Origin: Chromobacterium sp. ATCC 53434
GTDB lineage: Bacteria; Pseudomonadota; Gammaproteobacteria; Burkholderiales; Chromobacteriaceae
DNA: 64,000 nt
Assembly: GCF_002848345.1 (NCBI RefSeq)
Contig: NZ_CP025429.1
Span: forward strand, 3,658,001 to 3,722,000
Direction: 5' to 3'
Below the pieces are notes generated by a model. The model was not told the origin of the DNA. It worked only from the letters and a program-made list of their open reading frames with translations, and did not search any database. Positions 39,240 through 47,755 of the stretch are shown here, piece by piece. A program made the position numbers and the translations under genes. Numbering within the stretch: the stretch's first letter is position 1; every line of letters begins with the position of its first letter.

Positions 39240-39260
39240 GATCGTTTCCTTGCGTGGGAG

Positions 39261-40301
39261 TCAAATGGAGGCGGGAGACTCGGCCGGCGCGCCGGCCCTG
39301 GCCTTCAGCAGATTGATGGTGACGGCGACCAGCAGCACACCGGCGACGATGGCCAGGCCGAACATCAGCCGGTTGTCCACCACCGGCAGCACGATGGGGC
39401 CGCCGTGCGGCGCGTGGTCGCCGACGCCGCCCAGCATCGCGATCATCCCGCCCAGCGCCGAACCGGCGACGATGGTCGGTATCACCCGCAGCGGATCGGC
39501 GGCGGCGAACGGGATGGCGCCCTCGGTGATGCCTATCATGCCCATGCCCAAAGCGGCGGAACCGGCCTCGCGCTCCTGCTCGCTCCACAGCGACTTTCGC
39601 AGCTTGGTGGCCAGGCCCAGGCCCAGCGGCGGGATGCAAACGGCGGCCGCCACCGCGCCCATCACCTGGTATTGCCCCTCGGCTATCATGCTGGCGCCGA
39701 AGAAGAAGGCCACCTTGTTGACCGGGCCGCCCATGTCGAAAGCCACCATCGCGCCCAAGAGCGCGCCCAGCGCCATCGCGTTGGCGCCGCCCATGGCCTT
39801 GAGCCAGGTGCCCATCGCCACCATCAGATTGGCGATGGGCACGCCCAGCACCTCGAACATCAGCGCGCCTATCGCCAGCGACGACAGTATCGGAATGATC
39901 AGGATGGGCATCAGCGGCCTCAATGGCTTGGCCACCGGCATCTTCTTCAGCCGCTCCACCAGCCAGCCGGCCAGCAGGCCGGCGATCAAGGCGCCGAGAA
40001 AGCCGGCGTTGACGGTATGGGCGATCTGGCCGCCGACCATGCCGGCGACCAGCGCCGGCTTACCGGAGCGAGCGTAGGCGATATAGCCGGCCAGCACCGG
40101 CAGCAGCAGCGCGAAAGCGCTGCCGCCTATGTCCAGAATCAGTTTGAGCAGCGGGGAATGGCTGAAGTCCGGACCATGGACGGTCATCGGCGCCAGCGAG
40201 ATCGCCAGCGCGATCAGAATGCCGCCGCTGGCGATGAAGGGGATCACGTGCGATACCCCGGTGAGCAGATACTGCTTCCATTGTTCCAGTCGGGCCTGCA
40301 T
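39261..40301 (-). CDS. PTS EIIC permease, fructose family
   Basis: A 346-residue membrane permease, first gene of the operon. LLTGVSHVIPFIASGGILIALA and FGASMIAEGQYQVMGAVAAAVCIPPLGLGLAT, then GMIGITEGAIPFAAADPLRVIP, are typical of EIIC-Fru proteins (FrwC/FryC/FruA). It carries fructose- or mannose-like sugars; which one cannot be read from sequence, though the manA link favours mannose-type substrates. Start: ATG at 40301 with GGAG 6 nt upstream; the ATG at 40313 sits directly on an AGG and is less likely. Confidence 0.92.
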   Translation of the reverse strand: MQARLEQWKQYLLTGVSHVIPFIASGGILIALAISLAPMTVHGPDFSHSPLLKLILDIGGSAFALLLPVLAGYIAYARSGKPALVAGMVGGQIAHTVNAGFLGALIAGLLAGWLVERLKKMPVAKPLRPLMPILIIPILSSLAIGALMFEVLGVPIANLMVAMGTWLKAMGGANAMALGALLGAMVAFDMGGPVNKVAFFFGASMIAEGQYQVMGAVAAAVCIPPLGLGLATKLRKSLWSEQEREAGSAALGMGMIGITEGAIPFAAADPLRVIPTIVAGSALGGMIAMLGGVGDHAPHGGPIVLPVVDNRLMFGLAIVAGVLLVAVTINLLKARAGAPAESPASI

Positions 40302-40423
40302 TTCTCTCTCCATCCTGTTGCCGGATGGAGAAAGGCTACCGCAGGCCGCGGGGCGCGATATAGTGGCGAGATCGGGCCGGACTGGACTTTTTTGACATCA
40401 GCGGCGCGCCGGCCGGCGGCCGG

Positions 40424-41053
40424 CTACCAGGGCAGGCTGCCGCCCTGTCGGCGATACCAGCCGGTGACGGACAGCCGCCGCTGTCTGGCCGGCAGCACCT
40501 CGTGCCAGAAACGGTCGGCCAGGAACAGCACCAGCGTGCCGGCCTCGGGCTCGACGTCGACGAAACGCTCGCAAGCGTCGTCCAGGTACAGGCGGATCTG
40601 GCCGCCGCCGTCGGCCGGCCAGTTTTCATTCAGATAGAACACCGTGGTCAGCGCGCGGGCGTCGTCGTCGCGGAAGCGGTCCAGGTGCTTCTTGTAGAAC
40701 GCGCCTTCCGGGTAGACGGCGAAATGCGACTCCAGCTCGGTCAGGCCCAGGTACAGGCCTCGATTCACCGCCTGCATGACTTCGGCCATCGCCGCGTTGT
40801 AGTCGCGCACCGCCGGCAGTTCGGCCACCTGGTCCAGCCACAGCACCGAGTCGGAGCGGATCTCGGCGCGACGCGCCTGGCCGCCGGCGCGGCCGGTGGC
40901 CGCCTCGTGGAAGCGCCCCTCGTCCCAGACCTGCAGGCAGGCTTCGCGCAGATTGGCGACCAGCTCCGCCGGCAAGGCGCGGGGAATGACGATCCAGCCC
41001 TGGTCGGCCAGGGTGTCGAGTACGGCGTCGAGTTCGAATTGCAGCGCGGTCAT
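40424..41053 (-). CDS. 2-oxoglutarate/Fe(II)-dependent oxygenase (prolyl 4-hydroxylase-like)
   Basis: A 209-residue protein with the facial triad in order: YKKHLDRF (His and Asp of HxD, about 124-126), FWHEVLPA (distal His) and the Arg of RLSVTGWYRR for 2-oxoglutarate. Flanking TTVFYLNENWPADGGGQIRLY matches the P4Hc domain core. The substrate may be a protein prolyl or other residue; Pseudomonas homologues modify EF-Tu, but this cannot be inferred here. Start: ATG at 41053 rather than the TTG 15 nt earlier. It lies alone on the minus strand. Confidence 0.88.
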   Translation of the reverse strand: MTALQFELDAVLDTLADQGWIVIPRALPAELVANLREACLQVWDEGRFHEAATGRAGGQARRAEIRSDSVLWLDQVAELPAVRDYNAAMAEVMQAVNRGLYLGLTELESHFAVYPEGAFYKKHLDRFRDDDARALTTVFYLNENWPADGGGQIRLYLDDACERFVDVEPEAGTLVLFLADRFWHEVLPARQRRLSVTGWYRRQGGSLPW

Positions 41054-41168
41054 GTCTGTCTTGCTCAAAAAACGGGCTGACGCTTTCTACCACAAGCCGC
41101 CCCCGCTGGCGAATGTCAAAGATCAACCCTTTGGCGACGAAGCGCCGGACGACGCGGACGGCGCCATT

Positions 41169-41198
41169 GAAAAAGGGGCCGAGCGATGCCCGGGCCCC
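41169..41198 (-). terminator. Terminator of the triple-RidA gene
   Basis: On the minus strand, GGGGCC, a 12-nt loop, GGCCCC and TTTTT, 19 nt past the stop codon. Confidence 0.8.
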
Positions 41199-41216
41199 CG
41201 TTCGAAAAACGGCGCC

Positions 41217-42488
41217 CTATGCTTCCGGCGGCGTGCCTTCGGCGTTGGCCACCACGGCGTCGATCTGAATCATCGCGCCGCGAGGCAGCGCGGCGACGCC
41301 CACCGTCCTGCGCGCGGGCACGCCGTCCGGGAAGAATGCCGCATACACCCCGTCCACCGCGTCGATATCGGCGATGTTTTTAAGAAAAACATTCACCTTG
41401 ACCACATCGCTCATCACATGACCGATGCTTTCGACGATGGCCTTGAGATTGCTCAGGCACTGCCCGGCCTGCTCTTTGACGCCGCCGGCGACCACCGCGC
41501 CAGTTATGGGATTCAAAGGCAACTGAGCGGAAATGTGATTGTAATGGGAGAACGCCACCGTTTGCGTGGAAAGCGCGCATCGAGGCGCAGCCGAGGTATT
41601 GTGCGCTTTTATCACAATCCCATGCCTGTCCTCGACGGCCTGCGGCGGCGTGCCGTCTCCATGCGATGCCACCGCTTCAATCTGGACCAGCGCATCCATC
41701 GGCAGCGCCGACACTTCCACAACGGTGCGCGCCGGAGCATAGGCGACGGCGCGGGCGATGGCCGAATCGGGAAAGAACGCGCGGCACGCTTCGTTCACCG
41801 ATTCGATATCCGACAGGTTTTTCAGGAAAATATTGATTTTGACGATATCGTCGAACGGAACGGCGATGTTTTCCAAAATCGCCTTGATGTTCTGCAAGCA
41901 TTGAGCCGCCTGCTCCTTCGCGCCGCCGGCCACCAGCTTCCCGGACTGAGGATCAATCGGCAACTGCGCCGAGAGATTGTTGTAGTGGGAAAAGGCCACC
42001 GATTGCGTGGACAGCGGACTGGTCGGCGCCCGATTGGTATCGCTGGCGATCTTGATCAGGTCCCCGGCTTGAGGCGCGTCGGGAATGGTGCCCTCGCCAT
42101 TGGAAACCAGCGCTTCGACTTGCACCAGCGCATCCAGGGGCAAGGCTGCTACGGCGGCTACCGTCAGCGTCGGAACATAATCGTGGAAGAAGCTTGAATA
42201 GACCCGGTTGACGACATCGATATCCGCGATGTTTTGCAGAAAAATAGTGATCCTGACCACATCGTCCATTACATGTCCAATGCTTTCGACGATGGCCTTG
42301 ATGTTTTTAAAACACTGCTCGGCCTGCTCCTTCGCGCCGCCGGCGACCAGCGTGCCAGTCATCGGATCCACCGGCAACTGGGCGGACAGATTATTGTAAT
42401 GAGAGAAAGCGACGGTCTGGGAATATGGCCCGATTCCCTTGGGCGCGTTTTCCGTATTTCTTGCCAACACCGTATTGAAGCGACTCAT
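41217..42488 (-). CDS. Three-domain RidA (YjgF/YER057c/UK114) fusion protein
   Basis: A 423-residue protein made of three tandem RidA domains, about 1-135, 150-280 and 298-423, each with a form of VAFSHYN-(N/H)-SAQLP, VAGG-KEQA and LPxxAxxQ(I/V). Single RidA proteins are about 126 residues, form trimers and hydrolyse reactive enamines/imines from pyridoxal enzymes. Key residues are split: the substrate-pocket Tyr (GPYSQ, Y22) is only in domain 1; the carboxylate-binding Arg is lost in domain 1 (L108) but kept in domain 2 (R254) and domain 3 (R393); the Glu is Asp in domain 3 (D410). Start: ATG 42488, spaced 10 nt from AGGT. Confidence 0.92.
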   Translation of the reverse strand: MSRFNTVLARNTENAPKGIGPYSQTVAFSHYNNLSAQLPVDPMTGTLVAGGAKEQAEQCFKNIKAIVESIGHVMDDVVRITIFLQNIADIDVVNRVYSSFFHDYVPTLTVAAVAALPLDALVQVEALVSNGEGTIPDAPQAGDLIKIASDTNRAPTSPLSTQSVAFSHYNNLSAQLPIDPQSGKLVAGGAKEQAAQCLQNIKAILENIAVPFDDIVKINIFLKNLSDIESVNEACRAFFPDSAIARAVAYAPARTVVEVSALPMDALVQIEAVASHGDGTPPQAVEDRHGIVIKAHNTSAAPRCALSTQTVAFSHYNHISAQLPLNPITGAVVAGGVKEQAGQCLSNLKAIVESIGHVMSDVVKVNVFLKNIADIDAVDGVYAAFFPDGVPARRTVGVAALPRGAMIQIDAVVANAEGTPPEA

Positions 42489-43186
42489 GATGATCATTAC
42501 CTGTTCAGTTTGAATTTAGCCCGCAGCATCGCCATATCTATATCGCCTCGCCAATCGACAGTGCCATGGCTCTATCAATTCGGCAGGTATCGCGTCCGAG
42601 CGGATGCAGAAAACTCGAGATCGACAACACAAGCCTCATCAGAGCTGGCTTAGCGAAGCGCCGGAAGCAACGCAATCACAATTTCGGATTTTATCGATTC
42701 CCTACCTGGGGCTGTCAATACAGTTTCCAGGCAAAAGAAACGCCAGCCAAAAATTCAAACTGAGTAAAACAAGGCCATTATTGGCCGTACTTATTCATCA
42801 TGTCCCATATTTGAATAAAACAGCGCTTTAACTCCTGTCGCGTTTATCGGAAATTATCGTTTACCTTATCGGTTCGCGGTCGGAATACATTCAAAACCAA
42901 ACATATTTAAAACAGACAAGACTTGATAATGATCAACATCAATCAAATACAGCAGGCGCCAATATTAATCCGCCAATTCGGCTAAAAAAGCAGAAAGCGT
43001 CAAAATCGCTTCCCGGCCATTTTCTCGCACGCTTCGCCAGCAGGCATTTCCACTATCGACACCGATTTTGATGAAGCATGCCGCGCGGGGATTTTCACCG
43101 AACGCCTGGCATCCGCAGCGACGGAGGGGGCCGCGGCCGGAGAAGACCGGGCCGATGGCCGGCCCGCCCCTGCCGGCCGAACAGGC
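42489..43186. other. AT-rich intergenic region with an FNR-type palindrome
   Basis: About 700 bases between the triple-RidA gene (5' end) and the stop of the alpha/beta hydrolase gene. The centre (42700-43000) is clearly AT-rich. Short plus-strand frames around 42566-42831 lack ribosome sites and codon bias. Apart from the palindrome at 42923-42936, nothing is recognised. Confidence 0.5.
42923..42936. promoter_or_regulatory. Perfect FNR/Anr-type box without an obvious target
   Basis: TTGATAATGATCAA matches the TTGAT-N4-ATCAA consensus exactly. It is 435 nt upstream of the RidA fusion on the minus strand. No good -10 at the class II distance was seen on that strand; a weak TATTAA lies at about the right distance on the plus strand, where no gene follows. 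Confidence 0.4.
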
Positions 43187-44107
43187 TCAATAATTCTCCG
43201 CCACCTGGTCGTAGCGTCCGGCCAGCCAGTCCAGGGCCAGCGGGAAGTGGTCGCGCGGCGCGTCCGGATGGGTCAGCAGCGACACATGGTTGTAGTCGTG
43301 CAGATTGCCGGCGCGCTTCGCCAGCAGATGCAGCCGCGACACATGCGGACCGGACTCGTCGCGGAAACGGCGAACGTCGTCCGGATGGCCGCGGCAGGGG
43401 TCGGCGGCGGCGGCGAAATACAGTATCGGCGGCAGATGGCCGCCCCGCGCGGCGGCGGCGTAATCGAAACCGTCGTCGCTGTCCACCCAGGGCCTAGGCT
43501 GCGCCCACAATTTGCTCTGCAGATGGCTCTTGTCGCTCTCGTCGTCGGCGCCCAGGCCGATGCGCCGCGCCGGCAGATAACCGCAGGCCTTGATCAAGCA
43601 GCGCGCGGCGATGCTCCACAGGAAATCGACCTCGATCCACTTGTTCAGATTGCGCACCCGGACGCTGCGCTTGGAACCGAAATACACCGCGTTGGCCACC
43701 TGGGCGGCGATAGACGGAAAGCGCGCCAGACAGCTCGTCATGTGCACGCCGCCCCAGGAGTGCGCGATCCAGCGCACGCGCCTGCCGCCGCCGTGCTCGC
43801 GGACGAAGGCATGCAGCGCCGGCAGGTCCTCGCAGATGGTCTCGGTCTGGCCGTGACGCGAGCGCGGGCCGGTCTTCGGCGTGCTGCGGCCTCGGCCGCG
43901 CAGATCGGCGACGTAGACATCGTAGCCTGCGTCGGCCAGATAATGGGCCAGGCCCTTGCCCGACTCGGTATAGAAGGTACGGCCGTTGGCCATCACGCCG
44001 TGCACCATCAGCACCGGCTCGCCGCCGACTCGGCCGCAAATGCGTTTCAGGTACAGGCGCTCGCCGTCGCCGACCGGCACCCACAAATCCTGCTGCAGTT
44101 TCTCCAT
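43187..44107 (-). CDS. Alpha/beta hydrolase
   Basis: A 306-residue cytosolic hydrolase. The oxyanion segment MVHGVMANGRTF comes near residue 35, the nucleophile elbow is IAHSWGGVH (Ser near 117; A replaces the first Gly of GxSxG), and a late YNHVSLL (about 273) offers the catalytic His. The acid is probably the Asp of AAAADPCRG. VADLRGRGRST is the usual beta4 turn. The substrate is unknown; a lipase/esterase-like role is a guess. It is followed on the minus strand by the AT-rich gap and preceded by the MFS gene with 58 nt between, so it may share a transcript. Confidence 0.8.
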   Translation of the reverse strand: MEKLQQDLWVPVGDGERLYLKRICGRVGGEPVLMVHGVMANGRTFYTESGKGLAHYLADAGYDVYVADLRGRGRSTPKTGPRSRHGQTETICEDLPALHAFVREHGGGRRVRWIAHSWGGVHMTSCLARFPSIAAQVANAVYFGSKRSVRVRNLNKWIEVDFLWSIAARCLIKACGYLPARRIGLGADDESDKSHLQSKLWAQPRPWVDSDDGFDYAAAARGGHLPPILYFAAAADPCRGHPDDVRRFRDESGPHVSRLHLLAKRAGNLHDYNHVSLLTHPDAPRDHFPLALDWLAGRYDQVAENY

Positions 44108-44165
44108 GGTCTCCTCGCTCGGTGATGCCCTCGCCGTCTGCGCGGCGATTCAAGCAAACGATTGA

Positions 44166-45368
44166 TCATGACAAAGAACCCGGCAAAGGAAAAGCCGCCC
44201 GTGCGTCGCCCCGCCGCAAGCGCTCGCCGAACAGCGCCAGCCCCGCGCCGGCCACGCACAGCAAGGCCAGCATCGCGAACACCACCCAGGACGGTCCATG
44301 CGACAACAGCGCGCCGACCATCGCCGGCCCCAGCGCGCCGCCGAGCGAGGCCAGGTTCTGCGCGCCGTAATAACTGCCTTTCAGCGCGTCCGGCGCGATC
44401 GCGTCGATATACAGATACTCGGCCGGCACCAGCACGATCTCTCCCAGCGTGAACAAGACGATCGCCGCGCACATCCACGGCAGACTGTCCACGCTGCCCA
44501 GCCACAGCATGCCGGCGCCGATCAGCAGGAAGCCGCCGACGATGGCCCGCATCAGCCGGTTCGGCTTCAGCAGCCGGCCCAGCGGGTATTGCAGCAGCAC
44601 CACGACGACGGCGTTGCAGCTGATCAGCGCCGACATCCATCGCATCGCCTCGGCCTCGTCCATCCGCGTCAGCAGGTACAGCGGCAGGTAGCCGGAAAAA
44701 CGGCCATAGACCACGTAGGCCAGCAGACTGCTGACGGTGAACCATACCAGCACCCGGTCGCCGGCCAGCGTGCGCAGCGTCGCGGCGAAACCGTCGGGCA
44801 GTTCGGCCGGATCGTGCCGCCGCTCCGGCAGCCTGGGCTGGGCCGCGAGGCCGGCCAGCGCCAGCAGGCCGCCCAGCCAGTACGGCGCCGTCTCGTGCCA
44901 GAACAACATGCCGGCGCACAACATCGGTCCCAGTGCCCAGCCGACATTGGCCAGCGTGTAGCGCATCGAAAACGCCTTGCTGCGCCATTGCTCGGCCACC
45001 ACGTCGCTGAGTATCGCCTTCACCGCGATGCCGTACACCACCATCGCCAGCTCGCCCGCCGCCAGCGCCGTCACCACCGTCGCGTAACTGTGGCCGTAAG
45101 GCAGCAAGACGCTGCCGGCGCCCATCGCCACCGCCGCGCCGCGCAAGGCCGGGCCGCGCGGCAGCCGGTCCAGCCAGTAGCCGCCATACAGGCCGAGCAG
45201 GGCCGAGGCGAACAGCACCGCGGCCAGCAAGGCGCCGGTGGCCTGCACCGACAACTGCAATTGCTTGCCCAGCGCCAGGACCAGCAGCGGAGAAATCACC
45301 GCCCGCGACAGGGACAGCAAAAAGGAAGACAGCAGCACGCGCCGCACCACGGAAGAACGCAGATCCAC
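44166..45368 (-). CDS. MFS transporter, DHA1/MdtH-like
   Basis: A 400-residue 12-TM transporter. The segment GLYGGYWLDRLPRGPALRG is the motif A region between TM2 and TM3. ALGPMLCAGMLFWHETAPYWLGG is TM5-6, and the second half (LQYPLGRLLKPNRLMRAIVGGFLLIGAGM, EIVLVPAEYLYIDAIAPDALKGSYYG) resembles MdtH/MDR-type exporters. Start: GTG at 45368, because AAGG lies 7 nt upstream; an earlier ATG (45443) would add a non-hydrophobic leader with no ribosome site. It is divergent from an SgrR-type regulator with 121 bp between, the arrangement of sgrR and setA in E. coli, so sugar or sugar-phosphate-stress efflux is possible. Confidence 0.85.
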   Translation of the reverse strand: MDLRSSVVRRVLLSSFLLSLSRAVISPLLVLALGKQLQLSVQATGALLAAVLFASALLGLYGGYWLDRLPRGPALRGAAVAMGAGSVLLPYGHSYATVVTALAAGELAMVVYGIAVKAILSDVVAEQWRSKAFSMRYTLANVGWALGPMLCAGMLFWHETAPYWLGGLLALAGLAAQPRLPERRHDPAELPDGFAATLRTLAGDRVLVWFTVSSLLAYVVYGRFSGYLPLYLLTRMDEAEAMRWMSALISCNAVVVVLLQYPLGRLLKPNRLMRAIVGGFLLIGAGMLWLGSVDSLPWMCAAIVLFTLGEIVLVPAEYLYIDAIAPDALKGSYYGAQNLASLGGALGPAMVGALLSHGPSWVVFAMLALLCVAGAGLALFGERLRRGDARAAFPLPGSLS

Positions 45369-45489
45369 GACAACACCTTGTAAAGCAAAGGGAACCGCTG
45401 CAGTATTGCCGATAAAGCGGAATGTAAAAATGGATGCACCCATGAATAAATACTTCCGCTTTTATCCTACCCACCCACCAGGAACGGCT

Positions 45490-47148
45490 ATGCGGCTGCA
45501 GCAGCAATATCAGCAACTCTATGCGGCCTATGGCGATGCCCCGGCCCAGCCCGGCCTGCCGCAGCTGGCCGAACTGTGGCGCTGCGGCGAGCGCAACGCC
45601 CGGCTGCAACTGGCCAGGATGCGCGAACGGGGCTGGCTGGAGTGGCGGGCCGGCCGCGGACGCGGCCACCGCTCCACGCTCAGGCTGCTGCAGCGGCCGG
45701 ACGAACTGGAATGGCAGCAGTTGCAAGGCATGCTGGCGCGCGGCCAGCTGGAACAGGCTTTTTCCCGGCTGGAACCGGCCCGGCAACAGCGCTTGCTGGC
45801 CGCCCTGCCGCAGCACCTTGGCGCCGGCGACAGCGGGCGCAGCCTGCGCATCCCGATACCGCACGCGCCGTTGACGCTGGATCCCCAGCACGTCGACTCC
45901 CGGCTGGAATCGCATCTGGTGCGGCAGATATTCGACCGCTTGTGCCGCCACGACCGCCTGGGCCAGGAACTGCGGCCGGCGCTGGCCCATCACTGGGAAG
46001 CCGACGCGGCAGGCCGGAACTGGCGCTTCTGGCTGCGTCCCGGCCTGCGTTTCCACGACGGCGGGCCGCTGGACGCCGAAACCGCCGCCGCCAGCCTGCT
46101 CAGACTGAAGCGGCCGGACAATCCCTACCACTCGCTGTACGCCCACTTGCAACGGGTGGACGTGCACGACGCGCTGTCGTTCAGCTGCCGGCTGTCCGAA
46201 GCCGACCGGCTGTGGCCGCAGCGGCTGGCCACCGCCAATTCGTCCATCGTGCCGATGCGGCGCGGCGCCGATTTCGAGCGCATGCCGGTGGGCAGCGGGC
46301 CGTTCCGCGTCGAGCTGCTCAGCCCGCAACGGCTGAAACTGGCCGCCTTCGACCAGCACTACCGCGAGCGCGCGCTGCTGGACGCGATCGAGTTGTGGAT
46401 CATCCCGTCCCCGGCCGAACAGGATTTCCACCTGCGGCTGGAATACGGCAATCTGCGCGGCGCCACCATGCTGCAATCGGCCTGCACCTATCTGCTGCTG
46501 TCGCCGCGCAGCATCCGCGTGGCGGCCGAGCAGCGCTTGCCGCTGATGCGCTTCCTGGCCGAGCCGCATCCGGTGGCCGATTGCGACGAGCGCGCGCCGG
46601 CCTTGGGGCTGCAACCCGGTTGGCGTCATCCGCGCCCGGCGCCGGCTCCGCCGCCGCGGCTGGACGGCGCGCGGCTGACGCTGTTCCATTACGATCTGCC
46701 CTGCTTCCCGCCGCTGGCCGACGCGCTGGCGAAACGGCTTGCGCAGTCGGGCATCGCGCTGGAGATCCATGGTCTGTCGCGGCGCGAATTCTTCGGCAGC
46801 GCCGGCTGGCGCGACCGCGCCGACCTGATCCTGTGCAGCGAGCTGCTGCACGACGACCGCGACTACGGCATGTTCGAATGGCTAAGCGGCTGCAGCACGC
46901 TGCAGCTGGGCTTGTCGCCCGACGCCTCCGCCCGCCTGGCCCGGGACATGCGCCGCCTGCAGGCCGAGCCGGAATTCGCCGCGCGCGAGGACGGCTACCG
47001 CCGCGCCGGCGACTGGCTGGTGGCCGAAGGCTGGATGCTGCCGCTGTCGCACGAGACGCTGGGCCACGACGCCAGCCCTCAGTTGGCCGGCCTGCAGCTG
47101 GGCGGCAACGGTTGGACCGACTTCGCCGGCTTGTGGCTGCGCGGCTGA
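45490..47148 (+). CDS. SgrR-family transcriptional regulator
   Basis: A 552-residue protein with the SgrR architecture: N-terminal winged helix (about 1-110: MRLQQQYQQLYAAYG, then ELWRCGERNARLQLARMRERGWLEWRAGRGRGHRS) and a C-terminal solute-binding domain of the SBP5 type (about 120-550: LTLDPQHVDSRLESHLVRQIFDRLCR, HHWEADAAGRNWRFWLRPGLRFHDG, PVGSGPFRVE). In E. coli, SgrR senses a small molecule during glucose-phosphate stress and activates sgrS-setA. Start: ATG at 45490 with AGGA 6 nt upstream. It is divergent from the MFS gene, its likely target. Confidence 0.9.
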   Translation: MRLQQQYQQLYAAYGDAPAQPGLPQLAELWRCGERNARLQLARMRERGWLEWRAGRGRGHRSTLRLLQRPDELEWQQLQGMLARGQLEQAFSRLEPARQQRLLAALPQHLGAGDSGRSLRIPIPHAPLTLDPQHVDSRLESHLVRQIFDRLCRHDRLGQELRPALAHHWEADAAGRNWRFWLRPGLRFHDGGPLDAETAAASLLRLKRPDNPYHSLYAHLQRVDVHDALSFSCRLSEADRLWPQRLATANSSIVPMRRGADFERMPVGSGPFRVELLSPQRLKLAAFDQHYRERALLDAIELWIIPSPAEQDFHLRLEYGNLRGATMLQSACTYLLLSPRSIRVAAEQRLPLMRFLAEPHPVADCDERAPALGLQPGWRHPRPAPAPPPRLDGARLTLFHYDLPCFPPLADALAKRLAQSGIALEIHGLSRREFFGSAGWRDRADLILCSELLHDDRDYGMFEWLSGCSTLQLGLSPDASARLARDMRRLQAEPEFAAREDGYRRAGDWLVAEGWMLPLSHETLGHDASPQLAGLQLGGNGWTDFAGLWLRG

Positions 47149-47182
47149 ATTGACGCGCGTCAAATCCGGACGCGCACCGCCT

Positions 47183-47210
47183 CTTGAAAGCGCGGACATG
47201 CGCCTCATCT
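47183..47210 (+). promoter_or_regulatory. Heat-shock (sigma-32) promoter of hsp20
   Basis: CTTGAAA (47183-47189), a 13-nt spacer and CCTCATCT (47203-47210), close to the RpoH consensus CTTGAAA-N11-16-CCCCATNT. The start codon is 54 nt downstream. Confidence 0.85.
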
Positions 47211-47264
47211 TTGGCTACAGGACGGCGAATCCGTCGTAAGCCCATGAACTGAAAGGAGAAGCAA

Positions 47265-47690
47265 ATGAGCATGCTGCCCGCCCGCCATAGCCTGTTTGAC
47301 GAGTTTTTCCGCGACTTCACGCCGGGTTTCCTGGTCAAGCCCTTGCACGGCGACGCGCTGCCGGCGCAGATCAAGATGGACGTCAAGGAAACCGGCGAGG
47401 CTTACCAGGTCGAGGCCGAGTTGCCCGGCGTCGGCAAGGAGGACATCCATGTGGAGATCGACGGCGCGCTGGTGACGATCAAGGCCGAAGTCCGGCAGTA
47501 CGACCAGCAGGGCAAGGACGAGCGCCCGCTGCGCAACGAGCGCTACTACGGCCTGGTGTCGCGCAGTTTCCAGCTGCCGCAGGACATAGACCGCGAAACC
47601 GCCAGCGCCCGCTACGAGAACGGCGTGCTGAACCTGACGCTGCCGAAACGGCGCAACGGCGGCGCCGGCCAACGGCTGCGGATCGAATAA
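47265..47690 (+). CDS. Small heat-shock protein, Hsp20/alpha-crystallin family
   Basis: A 141-residue ATP-independent holdase. The alpha-crystallin domain spans about 35-130: IKMDVKETGEAYQVEAELPGVGKEDIHVEIDGALVTI, NERYYGLVSRSFQLP and the ENGVLNLTLPK (A-x-x-x-n-G-v-L) motif; the C-terminal tail has the I-x-E-type ending RIE. The ribosome site AAAGGAG precedes the ATG. The sigma-32 promoter and terminator make it a single heat-inducible unit. This class-A-like HspC/IbpA relation is common in betaproteobacteria. Confidence 0.95.
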   Translation: MSMLPARHSLFDEFFRDFTPGFLVKPLHGDALPAQIKMDVKETGEAYQVEAELPGVGKEDIHVEIDGALVTIKAEVRQYDQQGKDERPLRNERYYGLVSRSFQLPQDIDRETASARYENGVLNLTLPKRRNGGAGQRLRIE

Positions 47691-47705
47691 GCAGGCTGCG
47701 GCAAT

Positions 47706-47737
47706 AAAAAACGCGCCGGTTTCCCGGCGCGTTTTTT
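47706..47737. terminator. Bidirectional terminator between hsp20 and pepN
   Basis: AAAAAACGCGCCGG, loop TTTC, CCGGCGCGTTTTTT. Confidence 0.92.
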
Positions 47738-47755
47738 GACGACATCAAAGCGGGA

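Noticed and set aside
42566..42831. Overlapping short plus-strand frames upstream of the triple-RidA gene
   Set aside because: No ribosome sites, mixed low-bias codons, and no recognisable motif. Treated as intergenic.
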